Assembly (NCBI RefSeq): GCF_017115045.1
Contig: NZ_JABXKK010000116.1
Location: 1-40,363, forward strand
Reading direction: 5' to 3'
Origin: Nostoc sp. NMS8
GTDB taxonomy: Bacteria > Cyanobacteriota > Cyanobacteriia > Cyanobacteriales > Nostocaceae
DNA length: 40,363 nucleotides
Positions 15,234 to 23,342 of this stretch are shown piece by piece. Below the pieces are notes generated by a model. It was not told the DNA's origin. It ran no database searches and saw only the letters and a program-made list of their open reading frames with translations. Made by a program: the position numbers and the translations under genes. Numbering within the stretch: position 1 is the stretch's first letter; each line of letters starts with the position of its first letter.

Positions 15234-15809
15234 TTACCAAATTACCTCAAGCTTTAAAACAAACCCCTGTAAAACATCTTCTCCTGACAAACTAACAGGC
15301 GATTCCAACACCTCAATCTCTTGGCCTTGCCGATAAATTTCTACTTGCCGCGATTTACGATTAATTAACCAACCCAAACGCACACCATTATCTATGTATT
15401 CCCTCATCTTTTCCTGAGCTATTTTCAAACTATCACTTGGCGAAAGTAACTCAACAACAAAATCAGGACTAAGTGGTATAAATTTTGTTTGTTGTTCTTG
15501 AGTCAGTGCATTCCAGCGTTCCAGTCTCAGCCAAGAAGCATCAGGTGAACGGTCTGCACCATTGGGAAGTTTGAAACCTGTAGAGGAATCAAAGGCGATA
15601 CCCAATTTATTTTGCTCATTCCAAATCCAAAGTTGAGCAGTTAGCCCAGCATTACGATTTCCGGTTTCTCCCCCGGTTGGTGGCATGATAATTAATTCTC
15701 CGGTTGCAGTGCGTTCAAATCTCAAATCGCGGTTTGCTTGACAAAGCTGGAAAAACTGCTCATCTGTCAATTCCAGCACAGGTTTAAGGTTAACGGTTAA
15801 AGCATTCAT
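15234..15809 (-). CDS. Uma2 family (DUF820) nuclease-fold protein
   Basis: This 191-residue protein starts MNALTVNLKPVLELTDEQFF and has the Uma2 core: GELIIMPPTGGETGNRNAGL (about 37-56), SPDASWLRLERW with D90, LSPDFVVELLSPSDS with D116 and E120, and the end-domain REYIDNGVRLGWLINRKSRQ. The fold is a restriction-endonuclease-like PD-(D/E)XK type. The family is hugely expanded in cyanobacteria and its role is unsettled. The gene lies between a truncated and the true 3' end of chlH, both in the same orientation, and a fragment of a relative lies at 10942-11091. Confidence 0.9.
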   Translation of the reverse strand: MNALTVNLKPVLELTDEQFFQLCQANRDLRFERTATGELIIMPPTGGETGNRNAGLTAQLWIWNEQNKLGIAFDSSTGFKLPNGADRSPDASWLRLERWNALTQEQQTKFIPLSPDFVVELLSPSDSLKIAQEKMREYIDNGVRLGWLINRKSRQVEIYRQGQEIEVLESPVSLSGEDVLQGFVLKLEVIW

Positions 15810-15833
15810 TGGGGCATTTTAGATTGAAGATTA

Positions 15834-15854
15834 GGGCAGGTATCTTACCTGCCC
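15834..15854 (-). terminator. Terminator hairpin after chlH
   Basis: GGGCAGGTA (15834-15842) and TACCTGCCC (15846-15854) form a nine-pair stem with a three-base loop, nine bases beyond the chlH stop. The downstream U tract is weak. It would separate chlH from the Uma2 gene. A related hairpin lies at 15045-15061. Confidence 0.6.
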
Positions 15855-15862
15855 TATAAGGA

Positions 15863-18800
15863 CTATTCTATGCCTTCAATCCGGTCTTCAACTTCTTGGT
15901 ACAACTCGCGCAGACGATCTAAATTATCCTCGCTAGTCTCCCAATAACCGCGTCCATTCACTTCCAACAAAGTTGATACAATCTTGCGGAAAGAATGGGG
16001 ATTGAGGTTTAGTAACCGTTTCTGCATTTCTTCATCTTTGATGAAGGTTTCGTTAGTATCTTCATAAATCCAGTTATCCACAGCGCCGGCTGTTGCACTC
16101 CAACCTGTTGTATTCACCAACCGCTTGGAGAGTTCGCGCACACCTTCGTAACCGTGAGACAGCATCCCCTCGTACCATTTGGGATTTAACAATTTGGTAC
16201 GCGCATCCAAGCGCACGGTTTCTGATAATGTCCGCACTTGGGCGTTAGCTGTGGTTGTATCTGCAATATAAGATGCTGGTTTTTTACCATCACCCCGCAG
16301 ACTTGCCACTAGCTTAGTGGGATCTGAATCAAAGTAATGGGAAACATCCGTTAAGCTAATCTCGGAAGAATCTAAATTTTGGAAAGTTGCATCAGCAGTT
16401 TTTAATGTGCTTTCAAAAATCTGCCGGGATTCGTCCATGATTCCGGGGTTATCGGAATTGAAGGAGAAGGATTTCCGGTTGAGATACATTTCCTGCAACT
16501 CGGCTTCGCTATCCCAAGTGCTGTTTTCTACCGCCAAGTTGATATTTGACGAGTAGGAACCAGAAGCGTTGGAGAAAACACGCGTCGCTGCTTGACGCAG
16601 ATTAATCCCCATTTCCTCAGCTTGTTGCAAAGCGTGTTTGCGAACGAAGTTCATTTCTAAGGGTTCATCTGCCTCAGCCGCCATCTTCACGCCTTGATCT
16701 AGCAGGTTCATTTGGTTGATGAACAAGTCGCGGAATACACCAGAACAGTTGATTACCACATCAATTCTGGGGCGTCCCAACTCTTCTAAAGAGATCAATT
16801 CCAACTTGTTCACCCGTCCCAAGGCATCGGGAACTGGACGCACGCCCACCATCCACATAATTTGCGCTAGGGATTCACCGTAAGTTTTGATGTTATCGGT
16901 TCCCCAGAGGACGCAGGCGATGGTTTCTGGCCATTTTCCTTCGTTTTCTGCCTTGTTACGGATCAAAAGCCTGTCTACGACAATTTTGGCTGATTGTACT
17001 GCTGCTGTTGTGGGGATGGACTGCGGATCGAGTGCATGGATATTCTTACCTGTGGGCAATACATCCGGGTTACGGATGGGATCGCCACCAGGGCCGGGTA
17101 GGATGTACTCACCTTCCAAGCCTCTGAGTAATGCCCCTAGTTCGTTGTCGGCACAAACTTGTTGCAGACAGAATTCTAAATACTCAAGTAGGGGTTTTAA
17201 GGCTGCGGTGTCAACTTTGGGATAACCTGCTTTATGCAATGCTTCTACCCAAGGTTCTTTTTTGCCCATGTTGAAGAAATTCAACCGGGAAACTAGAGAA
17301 ACTCGTCCTTCCGCGTCGATTTGCTCTTGGACAAGGGCGGTAACTGCTGCACGGGTTGCCAAAGTGATATCTTGCAATAACTGGACATCTTCTAAAATGC
17401 CTCTGTCGTTATTTTGGTAGATATCGTCAATGTTACGCCCAATGCTGTTAGCGATAATTCCCGGTAAGCCTTGAAGTCCTTCTTCTTGACGATCTAGACT
17501 AGCAATGTTGACAAGAGTTGCGATCGCTTCTTCTGCACTTGGCGGTTTACCAATAACATGCAAACCACAAGGCAACAACCGCGACTCGATTTCCATCAAC
17601 TTGCGATAAACGTTGCCAACAATATTATCGCGCTCATCAGCACTCATGTCTCTGGCATCGGTTTCTGGCAGGTTAATATCCTTATCCAGATTCACGATCC
17701 GGCATTTATCCATGATGCTGTTGACAATGGAAACACCGCGTCCACTATCTTTCAAGGTTTGGTAGGAAGCAATTAATTCGCTGAGTTCCTTCAAACCTTT
17801 GTACAAACCTGCATTTTCTGCCGGTGGTGTCAAGTAAGAAATTGTTTCGGCATAACTCCGACGTTTGGCAATTGTCGCCTCACTCGGATTATTGGCTGCG
17901 TAGTAATACAGGTTGGGAATTGAGCCAATCAAGTTATCTGGATAACAATCACCAGACATCCCCATCTGTTTACCTGGCATGAATTCCAAGGAACCGTGTG
18001 TACCAAAGTGCAGTACAGCATCAGCTTTCCAAACTTGCTCTAAGTAAGTATAGTAAGCAGCAAAACCGTGGTGAGGACTAGCTGAACGGGAGAATAATAG
18101 CCGCATCGGGTCGCCTTCGTAACCAAATGTAGGTTGAACACCGATGAAGACGTTACCGAATTGCTTACCATAAATTAGCAAGTTTTGCCCATCGCTGTTG
18201 AGATGTCCGGGAGGTGGGCCCCAGTTTTCCTCTAAGCGGTGAGAATATGGGGTCAGCGCCTCATACTCAGGAACCGACATTTTGTAAGCAATGTTCAGTT
18301 CTGGGCTGTTATACTGCGCCTGTGCGTCATGAATGACTTCTTGCATCAACGCTTCGGCTGATTCTGGCAATTCTGGTAAGTCGTAGCCGTTATTTTTGAG
18401 GGCTTTCATTACCTCGTAGATGGAGCCGAATACATCCAAGTAAGCGGCGGTTCCGACGTTGCCTTTATCTGGCGGGAAACTGAAAACGGTGATGGCGACT
18501 TTTTTATCCAGCTTCGGTTTGCGGCGGAGGTTAGCCCATTTTAAAGCGCGTTCGGCTACAGCTTCAACCCGATCGCGCAGTGCGATCGCTTTCCCGGTAG
18601 TTCCATCTCTACCCGATAATATAATTGGCTCAATTGCTCCATCCAATTCAGGAATTGCAATTTGCAAAGCTACTTGAATTGGATGTAACCCTAAATCGCT
18701 ATCCATCCACTCTTCTGTGGTTTGGAATACTAAGGGTAACGCCACCATGTAAGGACGGTTTAAGCGTTTGAGTGCCTCAATTGCTTTGGGATGATCTTGT

Positions 18801-19849
18801 CTGGCTGGGCCACCCACTAAAGCAAAACCAGTTAGCGAGATAACTGCATCTACCAACTGTACGTTAGTATTTGGTTCATAGAAGTAGGCTTCCACAGGCT
18901 TGGAGAAATCCAAACCACCAGCAAACACAGGTAGTACCCGTGCGCCTAGGGCTTCCAACTCCTGCACCATTGCTACATAATGGGCATCATCCCCTGTAAC
19001 TAGGTGAGTCCGTTGCAATACTAACCCGACACAAGGAGCTAGGGGATCTTTTAGATCGCTAGAAATATCCTTACGAGCAGTATACCAATTGAGGTATTCT
19101 CTGACATCTTCAAACATACCGGGAGCCAAAGGATGCCAAATCCCTAAATCGGGATAAACCACCGGCTGTTCGTATGTAGAAGGTGCAAAATCTTGTTTCT
19201 CTAAATCTTTAAATACGTATTTATCAGCTAGCATCAGCAAGAAGTTTTCCAGATTTTCTGGAGAACCACCTAGCCAATACTGAAAACTGAGCATGAAATT
19301 TCGGGCATCCTGTGCTTTTTCCATCGGGAGGAACTTCAGCACTTGCGGCAGGGTTCGCAAAAGCTTCAGCATTCCATCTTGGAATCCCGCACCGGATTTT
19401 TCTTTGCGTTTCCGCATGAATTGGGCGATCGCACTTTTTGACTGACCCAACTGTGCCAAGGAAAAGCTACCCATTTTACTCAGGCGCATTACTTCTGGCA
19501 TGGAGGGAAAGACAACGGAAACGTCCAGGTGATCGCGGTGTGGTTCTACTGCTGCTACTACTTTCTGTGCTAAGTCTTCGATGAAAATGAGGGAAGCGAT
19601 GAAGATATTCGCACTCTCAATTTCTCGTTTGAACTCTTCGTAGTTCTCTGGGTCGCGGAGTTCCTCAATCAAGTACCCGCTGATTTCAATCGCCAAGTTG
19701 GGATTGTTCGCGTTAATCGTGCGAACCGCTTGCGACAAAGCACTCTGGTACTGGGACTCAAGCACGACATAGACCACCTTGATTAAACTACGTCCGCGTA
19801 AGTTATCAGGCGCAATGTGTCTAATAGTGGACTTGACGTGTGTGAACAT
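15863..19849 (-). CDS. chlH: Magnesium chelatase subunit H
   Basis: This large subunit binds protoporphyrin IX and, with ChlI and ChlD, inserts magnesium in the first committed step of chlorophyll synthesis. Starting at the ATG at 19849 (MFTHVKSTIRHI; AAAGGAG lies 10-12 bases before it) gives 1328 residues, the normal length for cyanobacterial ChlH. An 18-residue longer frame to 19903 is less likely. An N-terminal domain (about 1-170, DUF3479-like) precedes the CobN/Mg-chelatase body with motifs LHFGTHGSLEFMPGKQMGMS and VDVVINCSGVFRDLF-type residues. It is transcribed alone, with hairpins at both sides. It looks intact. Confidence 0.96.
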   Translation of the reverse strand: MFTHVKSTIRHIAPDNLRGRSLIKVVYVVLESQYQSALSQAVRTINANNPNLAIEISGYLIEELRDPENYEEFKREIESANIFIASLIFIEDLAQKVVAAVEPHRDHLDVSVVFPSMPEVMRLSKMGSFSLAQLGQSKSAIAQFMRKRKEKSGAGFQDGMLKLLRTLPQVLKFLPMEKAQDARNFMLSFQYWLGGSPENLENFLLMLADKYVFKDLEKQDFAPSTYEQPVVYPDLGIWHPLAPGMFEDVREYLNWYTARKDISSDLKDPLAPCVGLVLQRTHLVTGDDAHYVAMVQELEALGARVLPVFAGGLDFSKPVEAYFYEPNTNVQLVDAVISLTGFALVGGPARQDHPKAIEALKRLNRPYMVALPLVFQTTEEWMDSDLGLHPIQVALQIAIPELDGAIEPIILSGRDGTTGKAIALRDRVEAVAERALKWANLRRKPKLDKKVAITVFSFPPDKGNVGTAAYLDVFGSIYEVMKALKNNGYDLPELPESAEALMQEVIHDAQAQYNSPELNIAYKMSVPEYEALTPYSHRLEENWGPPPGHLNSDGQNLLIYGKQFGNVFIGVQPTFGYEGDPMRLLFSRSASPHHGFAAYYTYLEQVWKADAVLHFGTHGSLEFMPGKQMGMSGDCYPDNLIGSIPNLYYYAANNPSEATIAKRRSYAETISYLTPPAENAGLYKGLKELSELIASYQTLKDSGRGVSIVNSIMDKCRIVNLDKDINLPETDARDMSADERDNIVGNVYRKLMEIESRLLPCGLHVIGKPPSAEEAIATLVNIASLDRQEEGLQGLPGIIANSIGRNIDDIYQNNDRGILEDVQLLQDITLATRAAVTALVQEQIDAEGRVSLVSRLNFFNMGKKEPWVEALHKAGYPKVDTAALKPLLEYLEFCLQQVCADNELGALLRGLEGEYILPGPGGDPIRNPDVLPTGKNIHALDPQSIPTTAAVQSAKIVVDRLLIRNKAENEGKWPETIACVLWGTDNIKTYGESLAQIMWMVGVRPVPDALGRVNKLELISLEELGRPRIDVVINCSGVFRDLFINQMNLLDQGVKMAAEADEPLEMNFVRKHALQQAEEMGINLRQAATRVFSNASGSYSSNINLAVENSTWDSEAELQEMYLNRKSFSFNSDNPGIMDESRQIFESTLKTADATFQNLDSSEISLTDVSHYFDSDPTKLVASLRGDGKKPASYIADTTTANAQVRTLSETVRLDARTKLLNPKWYEGMLSHGYEGVRELSKRLVNTTGWSATAGAVDNWIYEDTNETFIKDEEMQKRLLNLNPHSFRKIVSTLLEVNGRGYWETSEDNLDRLRELYQEVEDRIEGIE

Positions 19850-20342
19850 GCTTCTTCGGCTCCTTTGATGCGTGTTCTCTCTGAAAGTTCCTAACGGCAT
19901 CATCAGCCACAGGTAACTTGTGATCTTTTAGGCAATATCTGTTTTTTATCAGAAAATGCTTGCCCAGTAGGCATTTTATCCCCTATATGACACAAATCGA
20001 TATAAAAAACGAAATATTTCTTTGTAATTGTTGACTTTATATAAAAGTATTCGCTCACTTATTTGTAAAATTATTGTTACATTTTTTAATAACTAAATAA
20101 CTTTTAAGCAATATTAAAGCAGTTACAAAACAAAACTTGCCTATGCTGACTAAAAAATATTTAGTCAGCATAGGCAGCCTTCAATTATGTAATTGCGGAT
20201 TATACCAAACAAAAAACAACAGAAACTTGGTATCTGCTTACGAAAAAGTAACTTTTATTTAGCTAATATTGGCTTGCTATTTAAAGTATCCAAAATTCCA
20301 TCATGGAATTTATTAACTGAAGACAAAACTCCGTTTTCTTTA
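19850..20342. other. Intergenic region upstream of chlH
   Basis: The stretch is AT-rich and holds the chlH promoter (minus strand) and the terminator hairpin of the membrane-protein cluster (20139-20175). No open frame or known binding site is clear to me. Given chlH's role it probably contains light- or oxygen-responsive signals, but none is recognised here. Confidence 0.5.
20139..20175 (-). terminator. Strong terminator of the membrane-protein cluster
   Basis: GCCTATGCTGACTAAA (20139-20154) pairs perfectly with its reverse complement at 20160-20175, leaving a five-base loop. On the minus strand the stem is followed by a T-rich run (AAGTTTTGTTTTG). It lies about 170 bp beyond the stop of the last gene of the cluster and before chlH. 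Confidence 0.8.
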
Positions 20343-20870
20343 TCATTCAGTAATTAATGAATCTTTTACTTCATTCAAATAATTGTTGAGGTTTTCTCTT
20401 AGAATTGGTCTTTCTACTTTAACTGTATGATAATGATCCCAGATATCCCATGCTAAAACTCCTAACCCAGCAAGAGGATTCAGTAGCTCTAAACCTAAAA
20501 GTCCCGCAGCAACTTCACCTGTTCCTTCTGTTGCTACCTTTGTGGCAGTTTTAGTTGCTATCTTAGCAACTACTTTAGAAGTTCCTTTACTCACAATTCC
20601 TGTAGCAATTTTCTTAGTACCAATAACGCTAACAGCTTTCATCATTGCACTGGCAGCTACATAACCTGTACCACGCGAAAGTGCGCGAATAGAGAGATTT
20701 TGCTCTTTACCACCTGTATTATATGTTGTACTTCCTAAACTTTCTAGAAATTCCTCCCAAACAGGTCGGGGAATCTGATACTGACTTTGGATTCCTGCTA
20801 ACTTTTGATTAGCTTCAGATACATATTTATCAATTGCTTCTCTTGTAAAACGTTCCATTTCAAGTTGCAT
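20343..20870 (-). CDS. Unrecognised protein with Gly/Ala-rich membrane-like segment
   Basis: From the ATG at 20870 the product is 175 residues; a TTG at 20885 closer to AAGG is also possible. The N-terminal part is helical and charged (MERFTREAIDKYVSEANQKL). The middle (about 70-120) is a series of small residues with lysines (VVAKIATKTATKVATEGTGE), running into a hydrophobic hairpin-like segment (VAAGLLGLELLNPLAGLGVL). The end is charged (RPILRENLNNYLNEVKDSL). I do not recognise the family. The pattern of Gly/Ala helices resembles membrane-inserting or pore-type proteins. It is the last gene of a minus-strand cluster. Confidence 0.7.
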   Translation of the reverse strand: MQLEMERFTREAIDKYVSEANQKLAGIQSQYQIPRPVWEEFLESLGSTTYNTGGKEQNLSIRALSRGTGYVAASAMMKAVSVIGTKKIATGIVSKGTSKVVAKIATKTATKVATEGTGEVAAGLLGLELLNPLAGLGVLAWDIWDHYHTVKVERPILRENLNNYLNEVKDSLITE

Positions 20871-20900
20871 TGATGATGGTTGCAAAACCTTTTTAGTAAA

Positions 20901-21446
20901 TTAATTTTGGAAATTGCCAATTAATTTTTCAGCTTTTTCTTCTTCTGAAGTAGCACTAATGTTTACCCAAATAGCTTCTACACCAACACCCCACTGAGTA
21001 AAATAATTGTAGTACCAATCAAGAAACGGATGGTCTACACGTTGCATTACCTCATCATGCCATTGTTTCAGATTATTTGATGCAGATGCTCTGGCACTAA
21101 CTAATGCCTTGCCAAGGGCATTTGCAACATCATCAGACATTTGAGATAGCTTTTGTTCAGGAATAGTAATGGTAACAATATTTGATTTACGTTTATATGC
21201 ATCGCTGATGTGATTAAGCGAAAAATTACCCCATAGTTGAATAATGATTATGAAAACAACACCAATCCAAATGAATTTAGATGCAGATTTAATAAAATCA
21301 CTATAGGCATGAATACGCTCTGTCTTCTGAGAAAAAGTCCCTTCATCGAAAGGCTTGGATGGAGAATTAGCCTTAAATAGGGCAGTAAACAGATTATTTA
21401 AGCTTAATGGTATAGTTTGGAAAAATGAAATTATCTTTTTATACAA
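20901..21446 (-). CDS. Unrecognised single-span membrane protein
   Basis: The 181-residue frame has one clear membrane helix (SKFIWIGVVFIIIIQLWGNF, about 55-74). A soluble C-terminal part has LKQWHDEVMQRVDHPFLDWY then YNYFTQWGVGVEAIWVNISA. The only available start here is TTG 21446, with AAGGAG only two bases before it, an awkward spacing. The same frame continues upstream through one TAA to an ATG at 21539 (see the 27-codon frame). Either the gene starts at TTG or it is longer and broken. The family is unknown to me. It lies 30 bp upstream of the previous entry. Confidence 0.7.
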   Translation of the reverse strand: MYKKIISFFQTIPLSLNNLFTALFKANSPSKPFDEGTFSQKTERIHAYSDFIKSASKFIWIGVVFIIIIQLWGNFSLNHISDAYKRKSNIVTITIPEQKLSQMSDDVANALGKALVSARASASNNLKQWHDEVMQRVDHPFLDWYYNYFTQWGVGVEAIWVNISATSEEEKAEKLIGNFQN

Positions 21447-21455
21447 CTCTCCTTT

Positions 21456-21539
21456 TTATCCTTCTCCAATCGTTTGATTATTTTCCCCTGATTCAAATAC
21501 AGGATTTTGAGTTAATTCTTGTTCTTGATTAGTGTTCAT
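21456..21539 (-). CDS. 27-codon open frame, in phase with the next gene
   Basis: ATG at 21539 opens a frame reading MNTNQEQELTQNPVFESGEN followed by NQTIGEG and a TAA at 21456-21458. Beyond the TAA the same frame reads KGE and then enters the membrane protein at 21446. It may be a short leader peptide or the N terminus of that protein, cut by a single stop. The composition (Asn, Glu, Gln) is like a disordered leader. Confidence 0.4.
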   Translation of the reverse strand: MNTNQEQELTQNPVFESGENNQTIGEG

Positions 21540-21593
21540 AGTCAACTTTGTTGTTTGAAGTATCGATTAATAAAATATGGAGCAGTATCTCAA

Positions 21594-21938
21594 CTATGCA
21601 AGTCTTCTCAAATAATCCTTTATTTTCAATTTCAAATCGCTTGAAATGGGGTAAGATTTAATCTCACGTTCTATATCTGATTTAGATTTCCCTCTTGTTC
21701 TAAGTTGATCTACGGTAGAGTTAAAAACTGCTTCAAATCCATACTCAGCTAATCCTTGTGACATTAGAGCAAGCAAGCCAAGTACAGCAATTCCTCCAAG
21801 CATTCCGAATGGTTCACCAAGCACTGCTAAAGCTGCTGTTATTGCAGCTGCTCCAGCCCATCCCGTCACAGCTATAGCAACCAAAAGTACAAGACCAGGC
21901 ACACCTAATGCCGCGATTTTATCAACTAGCTTATCCAT
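21594..21938 (-). CDS. Small two-helix membrane protein of unknown function
   Basis: This 114-residue protein has a Gly/Ala-rich hydrophobic hairpin: VPGLVLLVAIAVTGWAGAAA (about 13-32), ITAALAVLGEPFGMLGGIAV and LGLLALMSQGLAEYG. A charged, regular C-terminal domain follows (LRTRGKSKSDIEREIKSYPI, then SSDLKLKIKDYLRRLA). I recall similar small proteins in other bacteria but no assigned role. It is the first gene of the minus-strand cluster and is divergent from the HTH gene at 22079. Confidence 0.75.
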   Translation of the reverse strand: MDKLVDKIAALGVPGLVLLVAIAVTGWAGAAAITAALAVLGEPFGMLGGIAVLGLLALMSQGLAEYGFEAVFNSTVDQLRTRGKSKSDIEREIKSYPISSDLKLKIKDYLRRLA

Positions 21939-21954
21939 AATAGATCACTAAAAT

Positions 21955-22047
21955 TAATGTAATTTTTGTTGCTTTTATCTCAGTATCATGCCATTAAAAC
22001 CTAATCATCCCCTAGCTGCCATCAGGGATAATGGTAAAATTACATTA
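21955..22047. promoter_or_regulatory. Divergent promoter region with a 12-bp inverted repeat
   Basis: TAATGTAATTTT (21955-21966) recurs as its exact reverse complement at 22036-22047. Each copy lies 16 to 31 bases before one of the two divergent genes, a near-symmetrical layout suited to one regulator acting on both promoters. The HTH protein encoded at 22079 is the obvious candidate, but binding is inferred only. Confidence 0.5.
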
Positions 22048-22078
22048 GGAAATTTAAGATAACCTTCAAAATTTGACT

Positions 22079-22570
22079 ATGGCATCCAGCAATGAACCCT
22101 TTATGCAAGCAGAAAACCACTGGGACTTAGAAACCCTTTACTCTGATTTTTCATCAGTAAAAAATAAGCGTTTGACACCAGTTGAAAAGCGACACTTGCG
22201 GGGTTTGCTTTGTGGCTTCAGTCCGGCTGAAATAGCTGAGAAACTTGGTAGAAATGGAAAGGGTGTAGAAACTACTGATCTCTGTGCAACCGTATACAGG
22301 TATGTAAAAAGTCTGTTGGATAAGTCTGATGAAAAGTTAGAAAATTGGCGAAATATTTCTGAATGGCTTGATGACGCAGGGTATAAAAATCAGTCGATAA
22401 AGGTTCCAAGTTTAGATTTATCGCCTGATAAAGCAGTAGTTAATGTAACTAATATAAATATTGAAAATAATCAAATAGTATTTTTGATTAGTATGAAAAT
22501 TCCAACTTTTCAAGATTTAGATTCTTTGGAAGATGAATTAAATAATTTAGATAATCATAAAAGCAATTAG
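22079..22570 (+). CDS. HTH protein of the type found at the N terminus of cyanobacterial conflict NTPases
   Basis: From the ATG at 22079 the product is 163 residues (TTG 22073 is possible). The N-terminal part reads LETLYSDFSSVKNKRLTPVE, then KRHLRGLLCGFSPAEIAEKL and VYRYVKSLLDKSDEKLENWR, a winged-helix module I know from the front of large AAA/NB-ARC/WD40 proteins in cyanobacteria. Here it stands alone. The C-terminal part (SLDLSPDKAVVNVTNINIEN to the acidic end) replaces the usual ATPase. It is divergent from a membrane-protein cluster. It could be a regulator of that cluster or a sensor that works with it. Confidence 0.7.
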   Translation: MASSNEPFMQAENHWDLETLYSDFSSVKNKRLTPVEKRHLRGLLCGFSPAEIAEKLGRNGKGVETTDLCATVYRYVKSLLDKSDEKLENWRNISEWLDDAGYKNQSIKVPSLDLSPDKAVVNVTNINIENNQIVFLISMKIPTFQDLDSLEDELNNLDNHKSN

Positions 22571-22636
22571 TATTTTTTATATTCTATCTGAATCAGACGA
22601 TGCTTGATAAGCAAACAGGATATAAATGACGAAGGT

Positions 22637-23239
22637 TCAACCTTCCCGTACCATCCAAACCAACATTCCCAATAGTATTTCCACTGGCGGAACTGTATAA
22701 TCATTCAAATCAATACTCAATGTCTGCCCTTCTAATTTCAAAAATCGCCAAGCCGTACCACTGCTGACACTACCATAAATTGTCTTAATCGGTATATTAT
22801 TGATTTCATTAAACTTCTGCGCGGCGATCATTTCTGCTGCACATTGCCCTAAACCAGGTTTTAAATCACCTTTTTTGGCTTCAATAATCACGATCGCAGG
22901 AGCTTCAATAAATATTTGTTCGGGTGAGCGGCTAATTAAAAAATCACACACTCCACTTAAGCCTAATTCTGATGCGACGGTAAAATCTTCACCTGAAAAA
23001 AAGCTGACTTTGCGTTCCAGAATTTTCCGAACTTCTACAAGGATTGGACTAATAATTAACTCTGATCGAGCTTTTTCTGAGCCTGTTGCTGTTGCTAGTG
23101 GTAGTCCTTCGCTTAGTGCTTCTTTGAGGTAAAAACTAGGTTCTATGGACTGGATTTCAGGTAAAAAACGTCCATTTTCAACCGTAGTTAAGTTAAAGTC
23201 GCGTTTGATTTTTGACAGCGAAAAGTCACTATAAGACAT
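22637..23239 (-). CDS. PD-(D/E)XK nuclease-fold protein
   Basis: From the ATG at 23239 (MSYSDFSLSK) the product is 200 residues; a longer frame to 23260 exists. The nuclease-type core is visible: GLSGVCDFLISRSP with D99, then IVIIEAKKGDLKPGLGQCAA with E120 and K122, preceded by SEKARSELIISPIL. This D...ExK layout suggests a metal-dependent nuclease, but no biochemical role is known to me. The family is common in cyanobacteria. It is near an Rpn-type nuclease gene in the same orientation. Confidence 0.8.
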   Translation of the reverse strand: MSYSDFSLSKIKRDFNLTTVENGRFLPEIQSIEPSFYLKEALSEGLPLATATGSEKARSELIISPILVEVRKILERKVSFFSGEDFTVASELGLSGVCDFLISRSPEQIFIEAPAIVIIEAKKGDLKPGLGQCAAEMIAAQKFNEINNIPIKTIYGSVSSGTAWRFLKLEGQTLSIDLNDYTVPPVEILLGMLVWMVREG

Positions 23240-23310
23240 TATAAGAACCCGGTTATTCATCCGCCAGTCATACAGAATTAATTCTCAATTCTGACTCCTG
23301 AATTCTGTTT

Positions 23311-23342
23311 GATAAATCACAGATTCGCTCATCATATCACTC
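23311..23342 (-). pseudogene. Short relic matching the Rpn-family gene
   Basis: Thirty-two bases match 23534-23565 within the Rpn gene with three differences, covering the part that encodes SDIMRESVIYQ. The copy runs across the Rpn stop codon but in another frame. It is probably what is left of a second family member or of a partial duplication. Confidence 0.6.

Noticed and set aside
15834..15854. Insertion-sequence end next to chlH
   Set aside because: The inverted repeat is best read as a terminator hairpin; no transposase frame or matching second end is present.
16887..17225. 112-codon plus-strand frame
   Set aside because: It is antisense to chlH, which is clearly the real gene.
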